This document shows positions 14,622-26,500 of a DNA stretch of 40,145 nt, one piece after another. Under the pieces are notes generated by a model that saw only the letters and a program-made list of their open reading frames with translations, was not told the origin of the DNA and did no database searches. Source of the DNA: Clostridia bacterium. GTDB taxonomy: Bacteria; Bacillota; Clostridia; Oscillospirales; CAG-272. The translations under genes were made by a program, and so were the position numbers. Position 1 is the first letter of the stretch, and each line of letters starts with the position of its first letter. Where the stretch lies: assembly GCA_017457465.1 (NCBI GenBank), contig JAFTHJ010000253.1, positions 1-40,145 on the forward strand. Reading direction: 5' to 3'.

Positions 14622-15662
14622 TTACGCAAGCTTCGTTGCACCCGATACCGTGCCTTCGCTATGTACTGCGAGAGCAATATGCTTCCAGGTATTGAAGCCT
14701 ACACCGAAACGGCAGTAGCCGTTCCAATAGTAGTTACGAGTATGATCGTCAATATTGGAGCGAATATCGAGGGGAACACGGTTATAGAACATATTGCCGT
14801 AAAGATTCTCGTTTGCCTCGCTCGACATAATCATAAGGCGATCATCGGCGGTTTCCCAGCCGGGAAGGACAACAACGGTCCAATTACCGTACTGAGTGTT
14901 AATATCGTTGTTGTTGCTGCCTACTGTTCTCTCAGAGCCTACAACCTTCTTTACCATAGCCTCAAGCTTAGGACGGTTGCAGGGAACGATGATAATATCA
15001 GCAACGTACTCCATAACTTCGCCGTTTTCGTCCTTGAAGTTGCGGAGCTTGTTTGCGAGCACGCCAAGTGCTTCCTCAAGCTTCTGAGAATCAGAAGCAA
15101 TATCGCCGTAGAAGTAGTTGGACTGCGTGCCCTTCATCTCAGGCTTGTAATACTTGTGCGCGCTGTGGAAAAGGGAAAGACCGTCAGCAGTGGTAAGGTC
15201 AACGGTTGCCTTATTGAAAACGCCCGTGGTCTTAGTGCCGTTGATGAGCGCCCAGGAAGCAAGCTTGTTTCTCGTCTTGTAGTACGCACGCACGAACTTC
15301 TTAGGCTTGGACTTAATATCGGCAGAAATGCCGGATTTCGCATCGTCAGCCATCTCCTTAGTGATGGTAAACTCCTTCATAAAGGCGATATGCTCGATGG
15401 TCTTTTTGAAGGTCATCTCAACGGAATCGTTCTCTGCGCCCTGACCTTCCTTAGCGTGCTGGAAGGTATCAAAATCGGATTCGCCGATGATGGTTTCAGC
15501 GTATCTGTTAGACTTCTCAACGTTAAAGAGAACGTCCACAATACCCTTGTGCTTCTCCTGGGCGTTGGATTCTGCCTCGATGAGCATTTTGATCGGGTGC
15601 TCAAACTTGCCGTACATAGCATCGTTCTTACCCGACATCTTGCTATAAATGAAATTAGACAT
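14622..15662 (-). CDS. Major capsid protein (HK97 fold)
   Basis: A 346-residue protein that should build the head shell. The N-terminal residues 1-60 are helical and charged, as in an N-arm. The middle has features of the SU10-like (DUF5309-type) capsid family: FKKTIEHIAFMKEFTITKEM, KTRNKLASWALINGT, a long helix EALGVLANKLRNF, then VADIIIVPCNRPKLEAMVKKV followed by WTVVVLPGWETADDRLMIMS. The order scaffold, decoration, capsid is right for the 16-kb end. The ATG follows GGAGG at 8-9 bases (AGGAGGAAGTACAAATG), a strong site as expected for the most abundant protein. Confidence 0.85.
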   Translation of the reverse strand: MSNFIYSKMSGKNDAMYGKFEHPIKMLIEAESNAQEKHKGIVDVLFNVEKSNRYAETIIGESDFDTFQHAKEGQGAENDSVEMTFKKTIEHIAFMKEFTITKEMADDAKSGISADIKSKPKKFVRAYYKTRNKLASWALINGTKTTGVFNKATVDLTTADGLSLFHSAHKYYKPEMKGTQSNYFYGDIASDSQKLEEALGVLANKLRNFKDENGEVMEYVADIIIVPCNRPKLEAMVKKVVGSERTVGSNNNDINTQYGNWTVVVLPGWETADDRLMIMSSEANENLYGNMFYNRVPLDIRSNIDDHTRNYYWNGYCRFGVGFNTWKHIALAVHSEGTVSGATKLA

Positions 15663-15677
15663 TTGTACTTCCTCCTA

Positions 15678-16076
15678 TTAGAATCTGACGGTGATCTTAT
15701 CACCTGCTGCGGCTGCGCCGTTGAGAGCAACAACCTTTGCTACGCCGCTATCCTTAGTAGCGGTAACGCCGAGTGCATCAGTGGTAAGAGTAACCTTATC
15801 ACCGGGCACGAGAGCTGCGGGAACTGCACTGCACTCTACCTCGTAAACCTGGTTGGATTCTACGCGGCAGGCTGCAATATTGCGCTTGGTGGCGCTTGCG
15901 GATACTTCACCCATAGAGATATGGGTAGGGGTTGCGGTAGCACCGCACTTAGTAAGCTTTCCGGCAGTGAGCACGAGAGCTTCACCGATAGCAACCGCCT
16001 CGGAGGCGGCTACGTCAAGGTATTCAGGCTCGGGCACGTTCTGTCTGCCGTTCTCGATCTTAATGAGCTTGAACAT
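15678..16076 (-). CDS. Head decoration-type protein
   Basis: A 132-residue, Ala/Val/Thr-rich beta protein (EAVAIGEALVLTAGKLTKCG, KVTLTTDALGVTATK) that resembles the small barrel proteins bound to the outside of phage heads (DUF2190-like). It sits between scaffold and major capsid genes, the typical place. The ATG at 16076 is chosen because GAGG stands 9 bases before it; an in-frame ATG five codons upstream overlaps that site. A decoration or stabilising role is inferred from fold style and position. Confidence 0.65.
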   Translation of the reverse strand: MFKLIKIENGRQNVPEPEYLDVAASEAVAIGEALVLTAGKLTKCGATATPTHISMGEVSASATKRNIAACRVESNQVYEVECSAVPAALVPGDKVTLTTDALGVTATKDSGVAKVVALNGAAAAGDKITVRF

Positions 16077-16087
16077 AGATTTTATCC

Positions 16088-17020
16088 TCACTTTTTCATA
16101 GTTTGTTTGTGGAGAGCGACAATTTCTTTATCGCTCATACCGGGGAAAAGATCTCTGTACTCCGCCATCTGCTTTTTGGTAATCGTGATAGATTTATCCT
16201 TTGAGCCTACGGGAACGTTGGAGCGCAAATGATCTTTGGTGCTGCTGAGGTTACGCGCCTGCTGCTGAGCAGCGCCGGCTACGCTTGTCATAACACCCTG
16301 GGGGTTGGCGGCGATATAGGCTTCCTCGGGAGAAAGCCCTGCATCCCTGAACTTGCTGAATTTTGCAAAGTTGGGGAACTCAAAAACGGATTTGTACTGC
16401 TTTGTGTTGGGGTAAGCCTTCTGAACTGCTGCAAGGTCGGCGCGGATCTTCTCGTCAAATTTCTGCTTCTGAACGAGGCGCATAGCTTCTTCCTGTTGCA
16501 ACTTCTCAGCCTTTCTTCTGCGGTATTCCTCAACGGGAATTTCCGCAGCCTCGGCGGCAAGCCTCTCAAGACCTGCAATACCTTCGTTTTCATCCGCACC
16601 TAAGCTTTTCAGGGTGTCGCGGATCTGCGCATCTCTTTCGGCAATCTGCTTGTCTTTCGCGGCAATCTGCCTGCGGAGATTTGCAAGCTCAACATCCTTT
16701 GCATCGGGGGCGGTGGCAGGCTCTACTACTTCCGGCTTTTCGGTGGAGGGTGCTTCCTCAGCACCGCCGTTTTCATCCTGCCCTTTGTCAGCATCATCGT
16801 TACCTTCCGCATCTGCACCCTCGGAAGCCTCATCCGCTTCCTCCTCGGAATCGTTATCCTCGGAATCATCGGGAATAACAATGTTGCCTTCTTCGTCATA
16901 GTCAAACTCAATATCGCCTTCGTCTTTACCCTCGTCAGAGGTATCGTTCAGATCCTCATCGTCAAAACCGAGGTCAAGATCTTCTTCGTTGAGTTCGTCA
17001 TTGATCTGATTATCATTCAT
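16088..17020 (-). CDS. Capsid scaffolding protein
   Basis: A 310-residue, very acidic protein. The first 115 residues are almost all Asp, Glu, Gly and Asn (EELNEEDLDLGFDDEDLND and onward), disordered. Residues about 115-215 form a long coiled coil (ELANLRRQIAAKDKQIAERD). The last 60 residues are basic (KDKSITITKKQMAEYRDLFPG), as expected for the capsid-binding end. This is the classic scaffold arrangement, and the gene directly precedes the decoration and major capsid genes. No protease is fused or adjacent, so the scaffold may exit intact as in P22, in line with a podovirus-like particle. Confidence 0.85.
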   Translation of the reverse strand: MNDNQINDELNEEDLDLGFDDEDLNDTSDEGKDEGDIEFDYDEEGNIVIPDDSEDNDSEEEADEASEGADAEGNDDADKGQDENGGAEEAPSTEKPEVVEPATAPDAKDVELANLRRQIAAKDKQIAERDAQIRDTLKSLGADENEGIAGLERLAAEAAEIPVEEYRRRKAEKLQQEEAMRLVQKQKFDEKIRADLAAVQKAYPNTKQYKSVFEFPNFAKFSKFRDAGLSPEEAYIAANPQGVMTSVAGAAQQQARNLSSTKDHLRSNVPVGSKDKSITITKKQMAEYRDLFPGMSDKEIVALHKQTMKK

Positions 17021-17054
17021 AATCGTTTCTCCTTCTGCCTCTATGGGCTATTTT

Positions 17055-17192
17055 TTACTTAGACTTCTTGCCGTTGCGCAGGTCGTTGCCCTTTACTGTG
17101 GTGGACTTGGGAGAATCCTTAACAGTGTTAGGAGCTTTGATTACGCCGCCCTGGTTGGTGGCGTAGCGGTTACCCTTTTTAGTATCCTTCAT
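17055..17192 (-). CDS. Small basic protein of unknown function
   Basis: A 45-residue, Lys/Asn/Thr-rich, probably disordered protein starting MKDTKKGNRYATNQGG. The ATG at 17192 has a textbook GGAGG 9 bases upstream, much better than any upstream start; a longer in-frame reading would run through the hairpin leader at 17238-17294 and is rejected. Basic peptides just ahead of the scaffold gene are frequent in Firmicute phages; it could bind DNA or RNA. Confidence 0.65.
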   Translation of the reverse strand: MKDTKKGNRYATNQGGVIKAPNTVKDSPKSTTVKGNDLRNGKKSK

Positions 17193-17237
17193 AGCGCGTT
17201 TCCTCCTTTTTCTGATGTTTTGCTTTGAGATAGAAAA

Positions 17238-17294
17238 AGAGCCACATACACCTATATCGGTGCAGGTGGCTCTCATCTCATTGGATTTTGGCAC
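17238..17294 (-). promoter_or_regulatory. Conserved hairpin leader / attenuator, copy A
   Basis: On the minus strand the segment begins GTGCCA, has ATGAG shortly after, and then AGAGCCAC pairing with GTGGCTCT (17266-17273 with 17238-17245). A second helix inside (CACC with GGTG) gives a long stem. TTTTTCT follows, so it would act as an intrinsic terminator. The same order (GTGCCA, ATGAG, AGAGCCAC, hairpin, T-run) appears 17 kb away at 34258-34316. It separates the Com-like gene from the capsid genes. Confidence 0.7.
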
Positions 17295-17304
17295 GATTTG
17301 TTTG

Positions 17305-17472
17305 CTATTCGCTTTTTACGGTCCAAAGCTTGCCGCATCTCTTGCATTTGAAAGTAAGACCTTCGATCTTGCTCTCTTTCAAAAGACCGACCTGGCGGAC
17401 CTTTTCTTTGCAATCAGGACAAACGATTTTCGTGATCTCCTGTTTCTCCGTTGGAGTAATGGTAATTGGCAT
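17305..17472 (-). CDS. Com-like zinc-ribbon protein
   Basis: A 55-residue protein with two CxxC knuckles, CPDC near residue 18 and CKRC near residue 43, ending in KLWTVKSE. This spacing (about 25 residues between knuckles) and length resemble the Com family of phage Mu, where Com binds a stem-loop in the mom mRNA to allow its translation. A start at 17472 is chosen: GGAGGG lies 8 bases upstream; the ATG at 17480 is in another frame. It is the first gene after promoter A and is directly followed by the conserved hairpin leader, so regulating translation or termination at that hairpin is an attractive hypothesis. Confidence 0.75.
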   Translation of the reverse strand: MPITITPTEKQEITKIVCPDCKEKVRQVGLLKESKIEGLTFKCKRCGKLWTVKSE

Positions 17473-17494
17473 AGTTTCATCCCTCCTGCCAATA

Positions 17495-17533
17495 ATTATA
17501 GCATAATAATAACTGCGATTTGTCGCTATTTAT
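17495..17533 (-). promoter_or_regulatory. Phage-type promoter A (capsid block)
   Basis: On the minus strand the 17-base block ATAAATAGCGACAAATC (17517-17533) is followed after exactly 16 bases by TATAAT (17495-17500). The same block and spacing recur at 34331-34369. There is no good -35 hexamer (best GACAAA), so an activator or an altered polymerase may be needed. Transcription would begin near 17488, giving the Com-like gene a leader of only about 16 bases. It lies immediately past the stop of the giant gene, so it restarts transcription for the capsid genes. Confidence 0.75.
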
Positions 17534-17538
17534 TCTTG

Positions 17539-20500
17539 TTAAGAGGGTGTTTTTAACATAATTCTGCCGTTTCTTACCTCGAATCCGCACAGGGCGGCAA
17601 GCTCTGCCTTCTGCTGCTTATTCAGTTTACCCATCCTGAGTATGTAACGAAGCAGGAGCTTCTTGGCTCTCTCGGCACTCAATCCGCGCAGATCTCCATC
17701 CTTCAGGGCATAGCCCTTTGCGCATATTAGAAGAAGCTTCTGCTCGCTTGATACGTCAAGCTGGTTGATAGCCGCAACAACCTTTTTCCGTTTACTGCCG
17801 CTTATAGCATTTCCGAGCTTGTCTGTATCTGAGGTCAAGCCCTTTGTAGCAACGTGCAGCATAGCGAGGTTTTCAGCGCCTATAACGGAGGAAATAAGCA
17901 CCGCGTTGCCCCTATCAATACCGAGCGCATCTTCAAGCGCCATATTGTAGTGAAGCTCGTACACGTAGTTTACCGCTTCCGCCTTCATCTCCTCGGAGAG
18001 CTTTTTGTATTTCTCTTTGGTAAAGAGCTTTTCAAGGGAAGCCTGGGAAGCAGAGTAGCTGCCTCTTACGGCTGCCTGTTGTGCCTCGTTCAGCTCGTAC
18101 TCTGCGCCCTCTACCGTTATGGACTTTGGAGCGCTCTTAGGAAGCACTTTGTACCCCTTAGCTGAGAGGGAGTAAAGCTCGTTATGCACGGCTTCGCTCA
18201 TATCCACGCCCATACGCTCATTGTAAAGCAGGCTGAGAATAAAGCTTGCCATCTCCACATCTTCATTCTCGATAGCTTTGTAAAAATCGTTTTTGTAATT
18301 CTTCTCGTAGAAAACATTGTCAATTTTGTACGCGGCTTCCGGGTTGAAGCGTTTTGTCAAACCGTACAGAACGTTATAAACGTTACGCACAGGCAAGCCC
18401 GTAATCTGTCCTACTGCGTAGGAAACCTTTTTAATGCGCGAAGCATAGTCTTGCTGCGTTGCTTTATTCTCGCAGATAAGACCTACAAGATCAACGATGC
18501 TCTTTACGCCGCTTATTAAATCATTAACGGCGGAGTAGGCATAGTTGTCAATATCGTAGCCTTCAGCAAAGGTGGCGTAAATGTCTTTGAAGATAGGCAA
18601 GCCGCCGAAAAGGTTGCCTATTGCATCTACAAGCATCGTCTGCGCTACCGTTTCATCCTCCTTCTGCTCCTTGTCATAAAGCCAGCGGAACAGTTGCGCA
18701 ATACCTGCCATAAATACCGCCGTCAACACAAGCGCCGTTGTAGCCTTGCGGGCATTTCTCTTGGCTACTTTTAGCCTTGCCCTCAGCTCTGCCTTAACAT
18801 CGGGATCTGTTGCTGCTTTGATTTTAGAGTGAAGCACAGAGATTTCACCAAACGCATCAATAACTCTGCCTATAACCTTCATACTATCCGAGGTAAACAT
18901 TGTTACGGTGCGCAGGATCTCGTTGCTCGATCTCATAGCAGCAGAGCGCTCGGTTGCAATAGAGTTTTGCTGGGTTTCCTGAATAACTTTCCTGAGAAGC
19001 TTTCCTGCCTCTATTTTGTTAGCTTCTGTACCCACCTTAGCGCCGCCATTCTTTTCTACCTGGACCTGACAAGCGCCGAATACGCGGCAAACTACAAATC
19101 TATCCATCATACCAATAGGCTGCATAAGCACATCAGAAAATTTACCCACTTTCTGTATAGCTCTGCCTGCCTTGCTACGAGCCTTGCCTTGCTTATCGAG
19201 AACACCCTGTGCCATAGCGGCAGTGTTTTCGTATCTACGAAGCTCTGCGAGGGGGCAGTATTGATCTATTCCCTCAGAGGAGAGGAATACGCCTCGCGTG
19301 ATACTGTCAGCATCCAGGATGCTTGACGAAGCAAAGATAGACGAAAGCTGAGTAAACCATACTTTAGGATTAGCGCCGAGCTGGAATTTTGCATAATTTC
19401 CACGAATAAGCCCCAGCGCTGCCATTCCTTCGCTTGAACCTGCTGGGATACCCTGAATATCAGAGATCAGCTTCATAAAATACTTGTTACCCTTAGCCCA
19501 TACGTTCTCGCTTGCGGTACGCACGCTTATCGGGTGATTTCGGTTGCCCGAGGTATCCATATTGTAAAGGCGGTTAAAGGTTTCTATTGCAGGGGAGAGG
19601 TACGCATACTGACATACCGCGTGAATATGCCGCCTGAATCGTGCATCTGCACTCTCAATAGCGATCTCCTGCTTCGCGCCCTTAACTATATCCTTGTTGA
19701 AAGAGGAATTTGTTACGCGGTCATATTCCGCCTGCGCATCCGAGGTATCAATATTCTGTGCCGTGTATGCACGTCTGATAGGATAGTAATAGTCGGTGCT
19801 GGCGTTGGTAAAGCCGAGCCTCTGCATATCGCGGTCAGCCTTCAGCTTGCGTGCATCCTCGTTGTATCCTTTCTCAAGGATAGCCATATACTGACGGTCC
19901 GCATCGGTGAAGTGCTTTGCGATTTCTGCCTGCTGCGCGGTAATTGCCGCTTCAAGATCCGTTTCGCTGATATGCTCATCGGGCAAGAAGCCAGGCACTC
20001 TCACAACCTTGCCTTCAAGGTTTTTGAACGGGAAGCCGTTTATAGCGATACCCGCCCAGGCGTGCTTACGCTTCATAGTCATATAAAGGTCGATGAGCTG
20101 AATTTTCGGGATCTTCTGCCCTCTGTATTCTATAAGCTCCTCGGAAGCCTTTTCAATGTACTTTTTATTGCTGCGCAAAAACTCATCATATTCGCGCATA
20201 ATACGCATTTCCGCTATCTCGGCATCGGTTGCCGCCTCGCGCAGATCCTCAAACATCTCGGTATAAAATCCGCGCTCGTAGTAATCCATTCTGCGCACAA
20301 GCGTAGCAGGATCGCTGAACATCTCCGCGTACCAAGAGCCTGAGAGCTTTGCGAATAAGCCTACCTTTAAGCCTTCGTTTGCCTGGGCTATGCCTATATA
20401 TCTCTTTGCCTCGGGGAGCGCTTCAATCATTTTGCCGTTGCGGAACACTTTGCCATAATTCTCAACGAATTTCACGAAGTAGGACATAACATCATACATC

Positions 20501-23500
20501 GTAAGTAGCTCCTCTTTGGAGAAGCCCTTTTTACCTTCGGAGAGGGATTCCAGCATATCTGCAACACTCTGCACGTAAAGCCCGGGGTTTTTATCATCGA
20601 CAAACTCAAGCAGCGGGTTGTCTTTGCGATACCACTGCAAAAGCTCGCCCATAATTTTGCGCGTGCCGGATACGTTCAGATTTCCTCTAAACTGTATCTT
20701 AGCAAGCTTTTCTATGGAATTTTTGAAAAGCTCACTGTCAAACTGCGTTGCGTTTGCAAACGTGCCGAGCCTAAGATCTTTCATCTTCTGTGCCTGGCTC
20801 ATAAGCAAACCGAGGATGCGATCCCTGCCTTTGATTCTATCGTGCTCAGCCTTCCAAAATTCTGCTCTTGTGGAGTAGTATTCTATTCTGCCTTCCACAA
20901 GCCTTGAGAACTTGCTTTGCTCGCCCTCAGTTTCAAAGGCTCTCATAATATCAGCTTCAATGCCTGAAACGATTGCAAGCATATCCGCATCGGTTGCTTC
21001 CCAATAAGCAGAGATCCACTTATCTTTTACATCCTCGCGTGCCCTCTCGTACATAGCATCCAGCTCCATAAAGGCTTCTACCGGGTGCATATCTTCAAGC
21101 TCACTCATTCCGGGCATCTCGCGGGCAATATCTACCGCAAACACATCCATAGGAACGCGACTTGTGCCTTTCTTGCCCTTGTATCCCCATCTACCGAGGA
21201 TCTTTTTCAAGCCCGCCTTGTCGGCAATATGGCGTATCTCGGAGAGATATTCAGGGTGAAAAGATATTTTGCCGATATAGGTGCTGAGGTAGGAGAGCCT
21301 TTCCTGCGCTTCCATAACGTCAGGGTTTTCAACCTTTGCCTCCGTAACCATCGTAGCAACAATAAACTCCGCCATATCGTGAGCGAAGGTCTGCCGCGAT
21401 TCCAGGTCAGTGCAATCGTTAAAGCCTTGCCATAGAGCATCTGCCAGCTCCGCCCTCGTCTTTGCAGTGAGGTCCGATGTACCAAACATTCTGCCGATAA
21501 CTTCAAGCGCCTTACCTTTGGAGAACACCTGATAATGCGTATTGTTGGCAATAGTTTTCTTCATCTCGCCTATGGTGAGAGTAGAAGCGCCGGGCTTCCT
21601 CGGTATGCCTCTCTCAAGCACTGCCTCAATATCGAAGCTTGCACCGTCTGCATCCGCGTTCATATCAATATCACCGAAGATAGCATCAAGATCCTCATCA
21701 CCTGTAAGGGCATATCTTGTATCAGGGTTGCTGGAGGGGGCAGTATTGGAGGTAAGCTTTGCCTGCTCGGACCTGAAAATAACAGATTCCGTATCGAGTA
21801 TAAAGCCATCATACTCCGTACCGTTTACCTTGTTGAAAAGCTCTACCGCCTCAACAAGATCGCCTATCGCGGTCAGGGATACATCATAGAGCATAGCAAA
21901 ATCGCTCTTGCCCTCGTACACGCTGCGCAGCACTTCGGCTACATCGTATGTACCGTAGTTTTCAATGCTATAATCCTCGTTTTCCGCCACTGCATTGAGA
22001 AATTTTCTCATCTGCATACGGGAAATTGTCTTTTTCGTAGCAGAGAGGGGATTTGTAATATTGAGATAGTAGCCGCGCACCGTGCCGTAGTGCCGCGCCT
22101 GGTCTGCGCTATTTGTGAAATAAAAGCCCCTGCCGTAGAGATTGGAAGCCTTAGACTTCTTCTTATCGAAGGTGAAGAACTCCTCGGGAGCGCCCTGATA
22201 CATCACCTGAAGCCTGCCCTCGCTATCAAGCTGCTTGGAGGCATCAAAATACTTCCGTTGGTCGCTTGTAAGCTCTGCGCCGGTGCTATCGCTCTCAGGA
22301 AGGGCGTAGCGTATGTCGGGAGAGGCTGAAGGTGTTTTGTTCGATGCAAGCTTTATTTGATTCGCCTCAAACGCTACTATCTCATCTCCCGTAGTGCTCT
22401 GTATAACACCATCGTACCCCCTGCGGCGTAGCTCCTCATTGAATTGCTTTCCTGCACGCTGCATAAAGTATTCAGGAAGATGCTGCTCGATATAGCTATA
22501 TCTTTTGTCTGAAAGATAAGTAATAGCAGCGGAGAGCCTGTATTTTTCTGCCTGTTCCCGCGTTTTGAATCTGCCGCGAGGATAGTAGCTTTCAAAATTG
22601 TGCTCGCCGTATTCCTCCATAGCATCAAGAATACTATCGTACTGCTCCTGAGTGATAGTACCATCTTTCAGGAGATACGAAGCCCACGAAGCTGAGGTAA
22701 TATACTCATCTTTGATAATTTTTTTGATCTCTGATGGTATATCAAGAGCCTCCACGTTGTCAGATACTTTATATCCAAAATATTCTGTATCTCCTTCGTA
22801 AATGCTCTCAACAGTAAGGCGTTCACTGTTGTATATGCTTTCAATTTCATCCGCCAGCTCTATGAAGTTTTTGCTTTGGGAACTTTCTGCATTTCCTTCG
22901 CCGTCAAAGCCTTCCACAACATCTACCGTAAGTGTTTTTGCAATCTCGGGGAACTTCCTTGCCATATTTATTACGAAGCTTGCGAAATCAAAATAAATAT
23001 CGCCGTCTGCAACGCCATCATATTGCCCCATTTCTTCAGAGAAGTTAAATGGGTTTTTGATATTCAAGTAGCATTTGAGCACCCGCCTTCCGTAAGTACC
23101 CGCCTCGTACTCAGAGAACGCAAAGTAGAAGCCCCTGCCATACCAGCCGGCATCGTTTGCTGCGCCTATAAGTTTTTTATCAAACTCATAGAACTCGCCA
23201 CTGTTTGTGCCGTGATATACAGGGAGAAGGCTACCCTCGGGGGATATTTCAGCATATCCATCCTTTTCCACGGCTCTTATTTGGCTTTCGGCAAAAAACT
23301 CTCTCTGCTCGGGGGAGAGGGGGTTGCCTTCGCTATCGGTTTCGGGTAGAGCAAACCTTATATCCCTGCTATATGGGCTAAATCTCTTGCTGAGAGGGAT
23401 AATTTTGCCCGCATCGTCATAGGTGATGGGATCTGCCGATTTTATCTGTTCAGAGTGGAAGGCAACAATTTGTACGCTTTTTTTACCTTCTCCAATAGTA

Positions 23501-26500
23501 TCGGCATCAAACCGGGTATCCTTTATGATTATTCCGTCATACCCTTGCGAAACAAGGCTTTCTTTGTATTTTTTGACAACATCAGCACCATTTTCAAGCC
23601 TCATTCCCAATCCGCCAACGTTTGCATCTTCAGCGGTTTTTCCCGCCAATTTGTATATTTCTGTTTTGAATTGCTCATAGGAATCTGTGAAGATCAAATC
23701 GCCTCGTTTTGCCCGCAAGCTCTCTATCATAACTTTACAAGAAACAAGCTCATCGGCAATTTTCTGTGCTTCCAAAAATGTCTTTTCGTCAACGTTTTGC
23801 GAATTTTTAGGCGCTGTTTTTCCGTTCGTTCTGATGTATTCGCTTACCGACCACCTTGCAAGCAAGCCAAGCTCATTAAGTTCCTCGTACAAAGATTTAT
23901 ACTTTTCTTCGGCATCCGCAATTTCTTCATCGACTTTTTTTATGGCTTCGGAATCCATTTCTGTGGTAGTAAACACTTTCGGGTTTTCAATCTTCAGCCA
24001 GCTTTCATATACTTGTGGATTGTTTTCATCAGTTCCCCAGGTTTCGCTTACCCAATTTTCCGCGCCTTTCCTGGTAGCGCCAAACCAAAAACCGATTTTA
24101 GATTCTATGCCACCATAAAGCCCGGATTTTCCTTCGTCAAAAACAGTGAATGAATTGTGTGAGCCGTGATACCCCTTAACTGTATATCCTGCCTTCTTTG
24201 CCGCTTCATCGACCATAGCCTGCACAGTATCCATATCTCCGCTTTCAACGGCGGCAAGATATGCCTCATCTGTCAGCGCAAAACGCTTTTTCTGAGGTTT
24301 TTTTGAAGAATTTTCGCCAGGGGTATTGCTTTTTTTCTCAGAATGAGTTATAATAAGCTTGTTCTCAGCATCTCCTAACGGAGCCGGGGAGGCGGATTCG
24401 TCCGTCATACTCTGTTGAGGACTTTTTTCTTTTTCGATAAACTTTATCTCATAAAGAAACTGTTTTGATCCCTTATCCCTCACCACCACTTCTATATCAA
24501 AGCCATCATAAGAGCCTTTGAAGCGGTGCATAGCGACAACACCTTTTTTTGCCTCATTCTCCAAGCCGTGTATCTCCGTATTAGATCCTTCGTAGGTGCA
24601 GCTTCTAAGTATCTCGGCAAAATGCGGGATAGCTTTAATTCTCGCATTTACCTCGCGCATATTTCTGCCCTTGTTGGAGAATATGTTTTTATTCTGAGTG
24701 AATTTATCCGTGAGGATTCTAATGCTTTTTCCGCCCGCATCAAGTCTGATGCCGAGCGTGCCAAGCTTAACAAGGTCATTTTTGAGCCTTTCAGCTTTAC
24801 CTTTTGATAAGGCAAACCTTGTATCCGTATCAACATCCGTGTTTGTTACAATGGGTGCTTCCTCGTCATTATCGCCTGTAACGTGCATATAATCGGTTTC
24901 TGTGTTCGTTACGGGCATTTTTTTCGCTCCTGCGCCCTCTAACGCAATCGAAAGAGCGTTGTTACCCTGGTTGCGCTCCGCAAGGCTCTCAAAGAGCGCT
25001 TTGTACTGTCTTACGAATTTACGAGCCTGCGCCGACAAGCCCTGAACAGAGGAATATTCCCGGGCGGATTTACGGAAGAAGGAAAGCACCTTATCTGCGA
25101 AAGAAGGCTCTTTTGAGAGAATATAAGCCCAGGCATCCGCGCTTCTGAAAACTTCCTCTGCGCCCGCTGCGGCAACCTCCTCCTCGGAGATAGCCTGAGC
25201 TACGGAAGAATCCGTGCCAAGCTTCTTATAGAACTTCTTGTATCTCTTGCGCACTTCCTGCGCTTTTTCGGGGTTGCTTCTCTCCAGGAGATCTCTTGCC
25301 TCTCTAAAGAGCTGCAAAGCGCGTTTATCGCCGTCAGCAAAAAGCTTATGGAACATCTCGTGCCCGAGGATAACTTCATACGTTCTCGCTTCGGAGTTGT
25401 TAGGATTTACATAGATAGTATTGCCGCTTATAGCGCCATCTCCAAACGCCCTCTCGGCATCGAAGATAACGTTTAAGCCCGATTTTGCCGCAACCTTTGC
25501 GAACACAAGAGTTTCAGCATCAGCAAGACCGTGCGCACGCGCCTGCCTTACCGTCATTCTGATAGCCGCCTTGTTAGGCTCGCTCAAAGAATTGTAATCG
25601 GGGATATTCTCAGCCGCATACGCATCTATCTCGGTTGTTTCTCTTGCAAGGTTGGTTTCCTCGGTGAACTGCATTGATTTTGCGGTGGTAGTCTGCCCGG
25701 AAGTCCAAAACCTTTTGAGGACCTGGTTTACATCCTGCACCGAGAGGGCGCGGCTAATATTTCCTCCGTCATAGTCATAGAGGCGGTATGTATCGCCTTC
25801 CTTGAAGATAGCCATATTAACTGAGCCGTCCTCGCTGGTATAGCGGTAAACACCGTCCTGCATATTCTTGCGCAGCAGGTGAGGCAGGGGCTTTGCACTC
25901 TCTGCGCCCTGCTCAAGAGCGCGGCGCATACGTTTGGATTGTTCTGCGAACTCGGATATACCGCCGTTAGCATTAAATTCTGCTACTCTCGTTCTCAGCT
26001 CGTCTATCGTTACCTTAGACCAATCCTCGATACCGAGAGCTTGACCGAGCGCCTGCATTTCTTCAGGCTTGCCCTTTTCAATAAGGCGGTTGAGATCTGC
26101 CGTATTCGCAAGATTTTCACCGTTAAGCATAGCCTCAGCCATTCTGCGCGTATCCATCATAATACCGCCTGTTGCCTCTGCTACTGCAAGCGTTGCAAGG
26201 GTGGAGTTTTCGGAGAGGGCTTTTCTGAGCGACTTGGCAAAGGTTTTTGCCTCTGCATCCGTCAGCGTGCCAGCCTTAGCCTTCTCTACAAGGGAAGCAT
26301 CAATGCCTGAAAGAATTTGCTCGGCAGTTACTCTGATAGGCTTGCCGTTGGCATCCGTCATACCGAAAGCAGCATATCTCTGCGCTGCGTTCTCCGCATT
26401 GAATACAAGCCCTCTTGCGCTTCTCTCGATATAGGGATGAAGGTGAGCTATAACGCTCGTTCTCTTGAGCTTACCCAGGTACATCAAGTCTTTTGCCTTG

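Noticed and set aside
14661..16232. Long plus-strand frame of 523 residues opposite the capsid genes
   Set aside because: Mirror of the highly biased codon use of the capsid and decoration genes on the minus strand; no start signals and composition unlike a protein.
17055..17294. 79-residue reading of the small basic protein from 17294
   Set aside because: It would translate the conserved hairpin leader, which recurs at 34258-34316 in a different reading context. The ATG at 17192 has a far better ribosome binding site.
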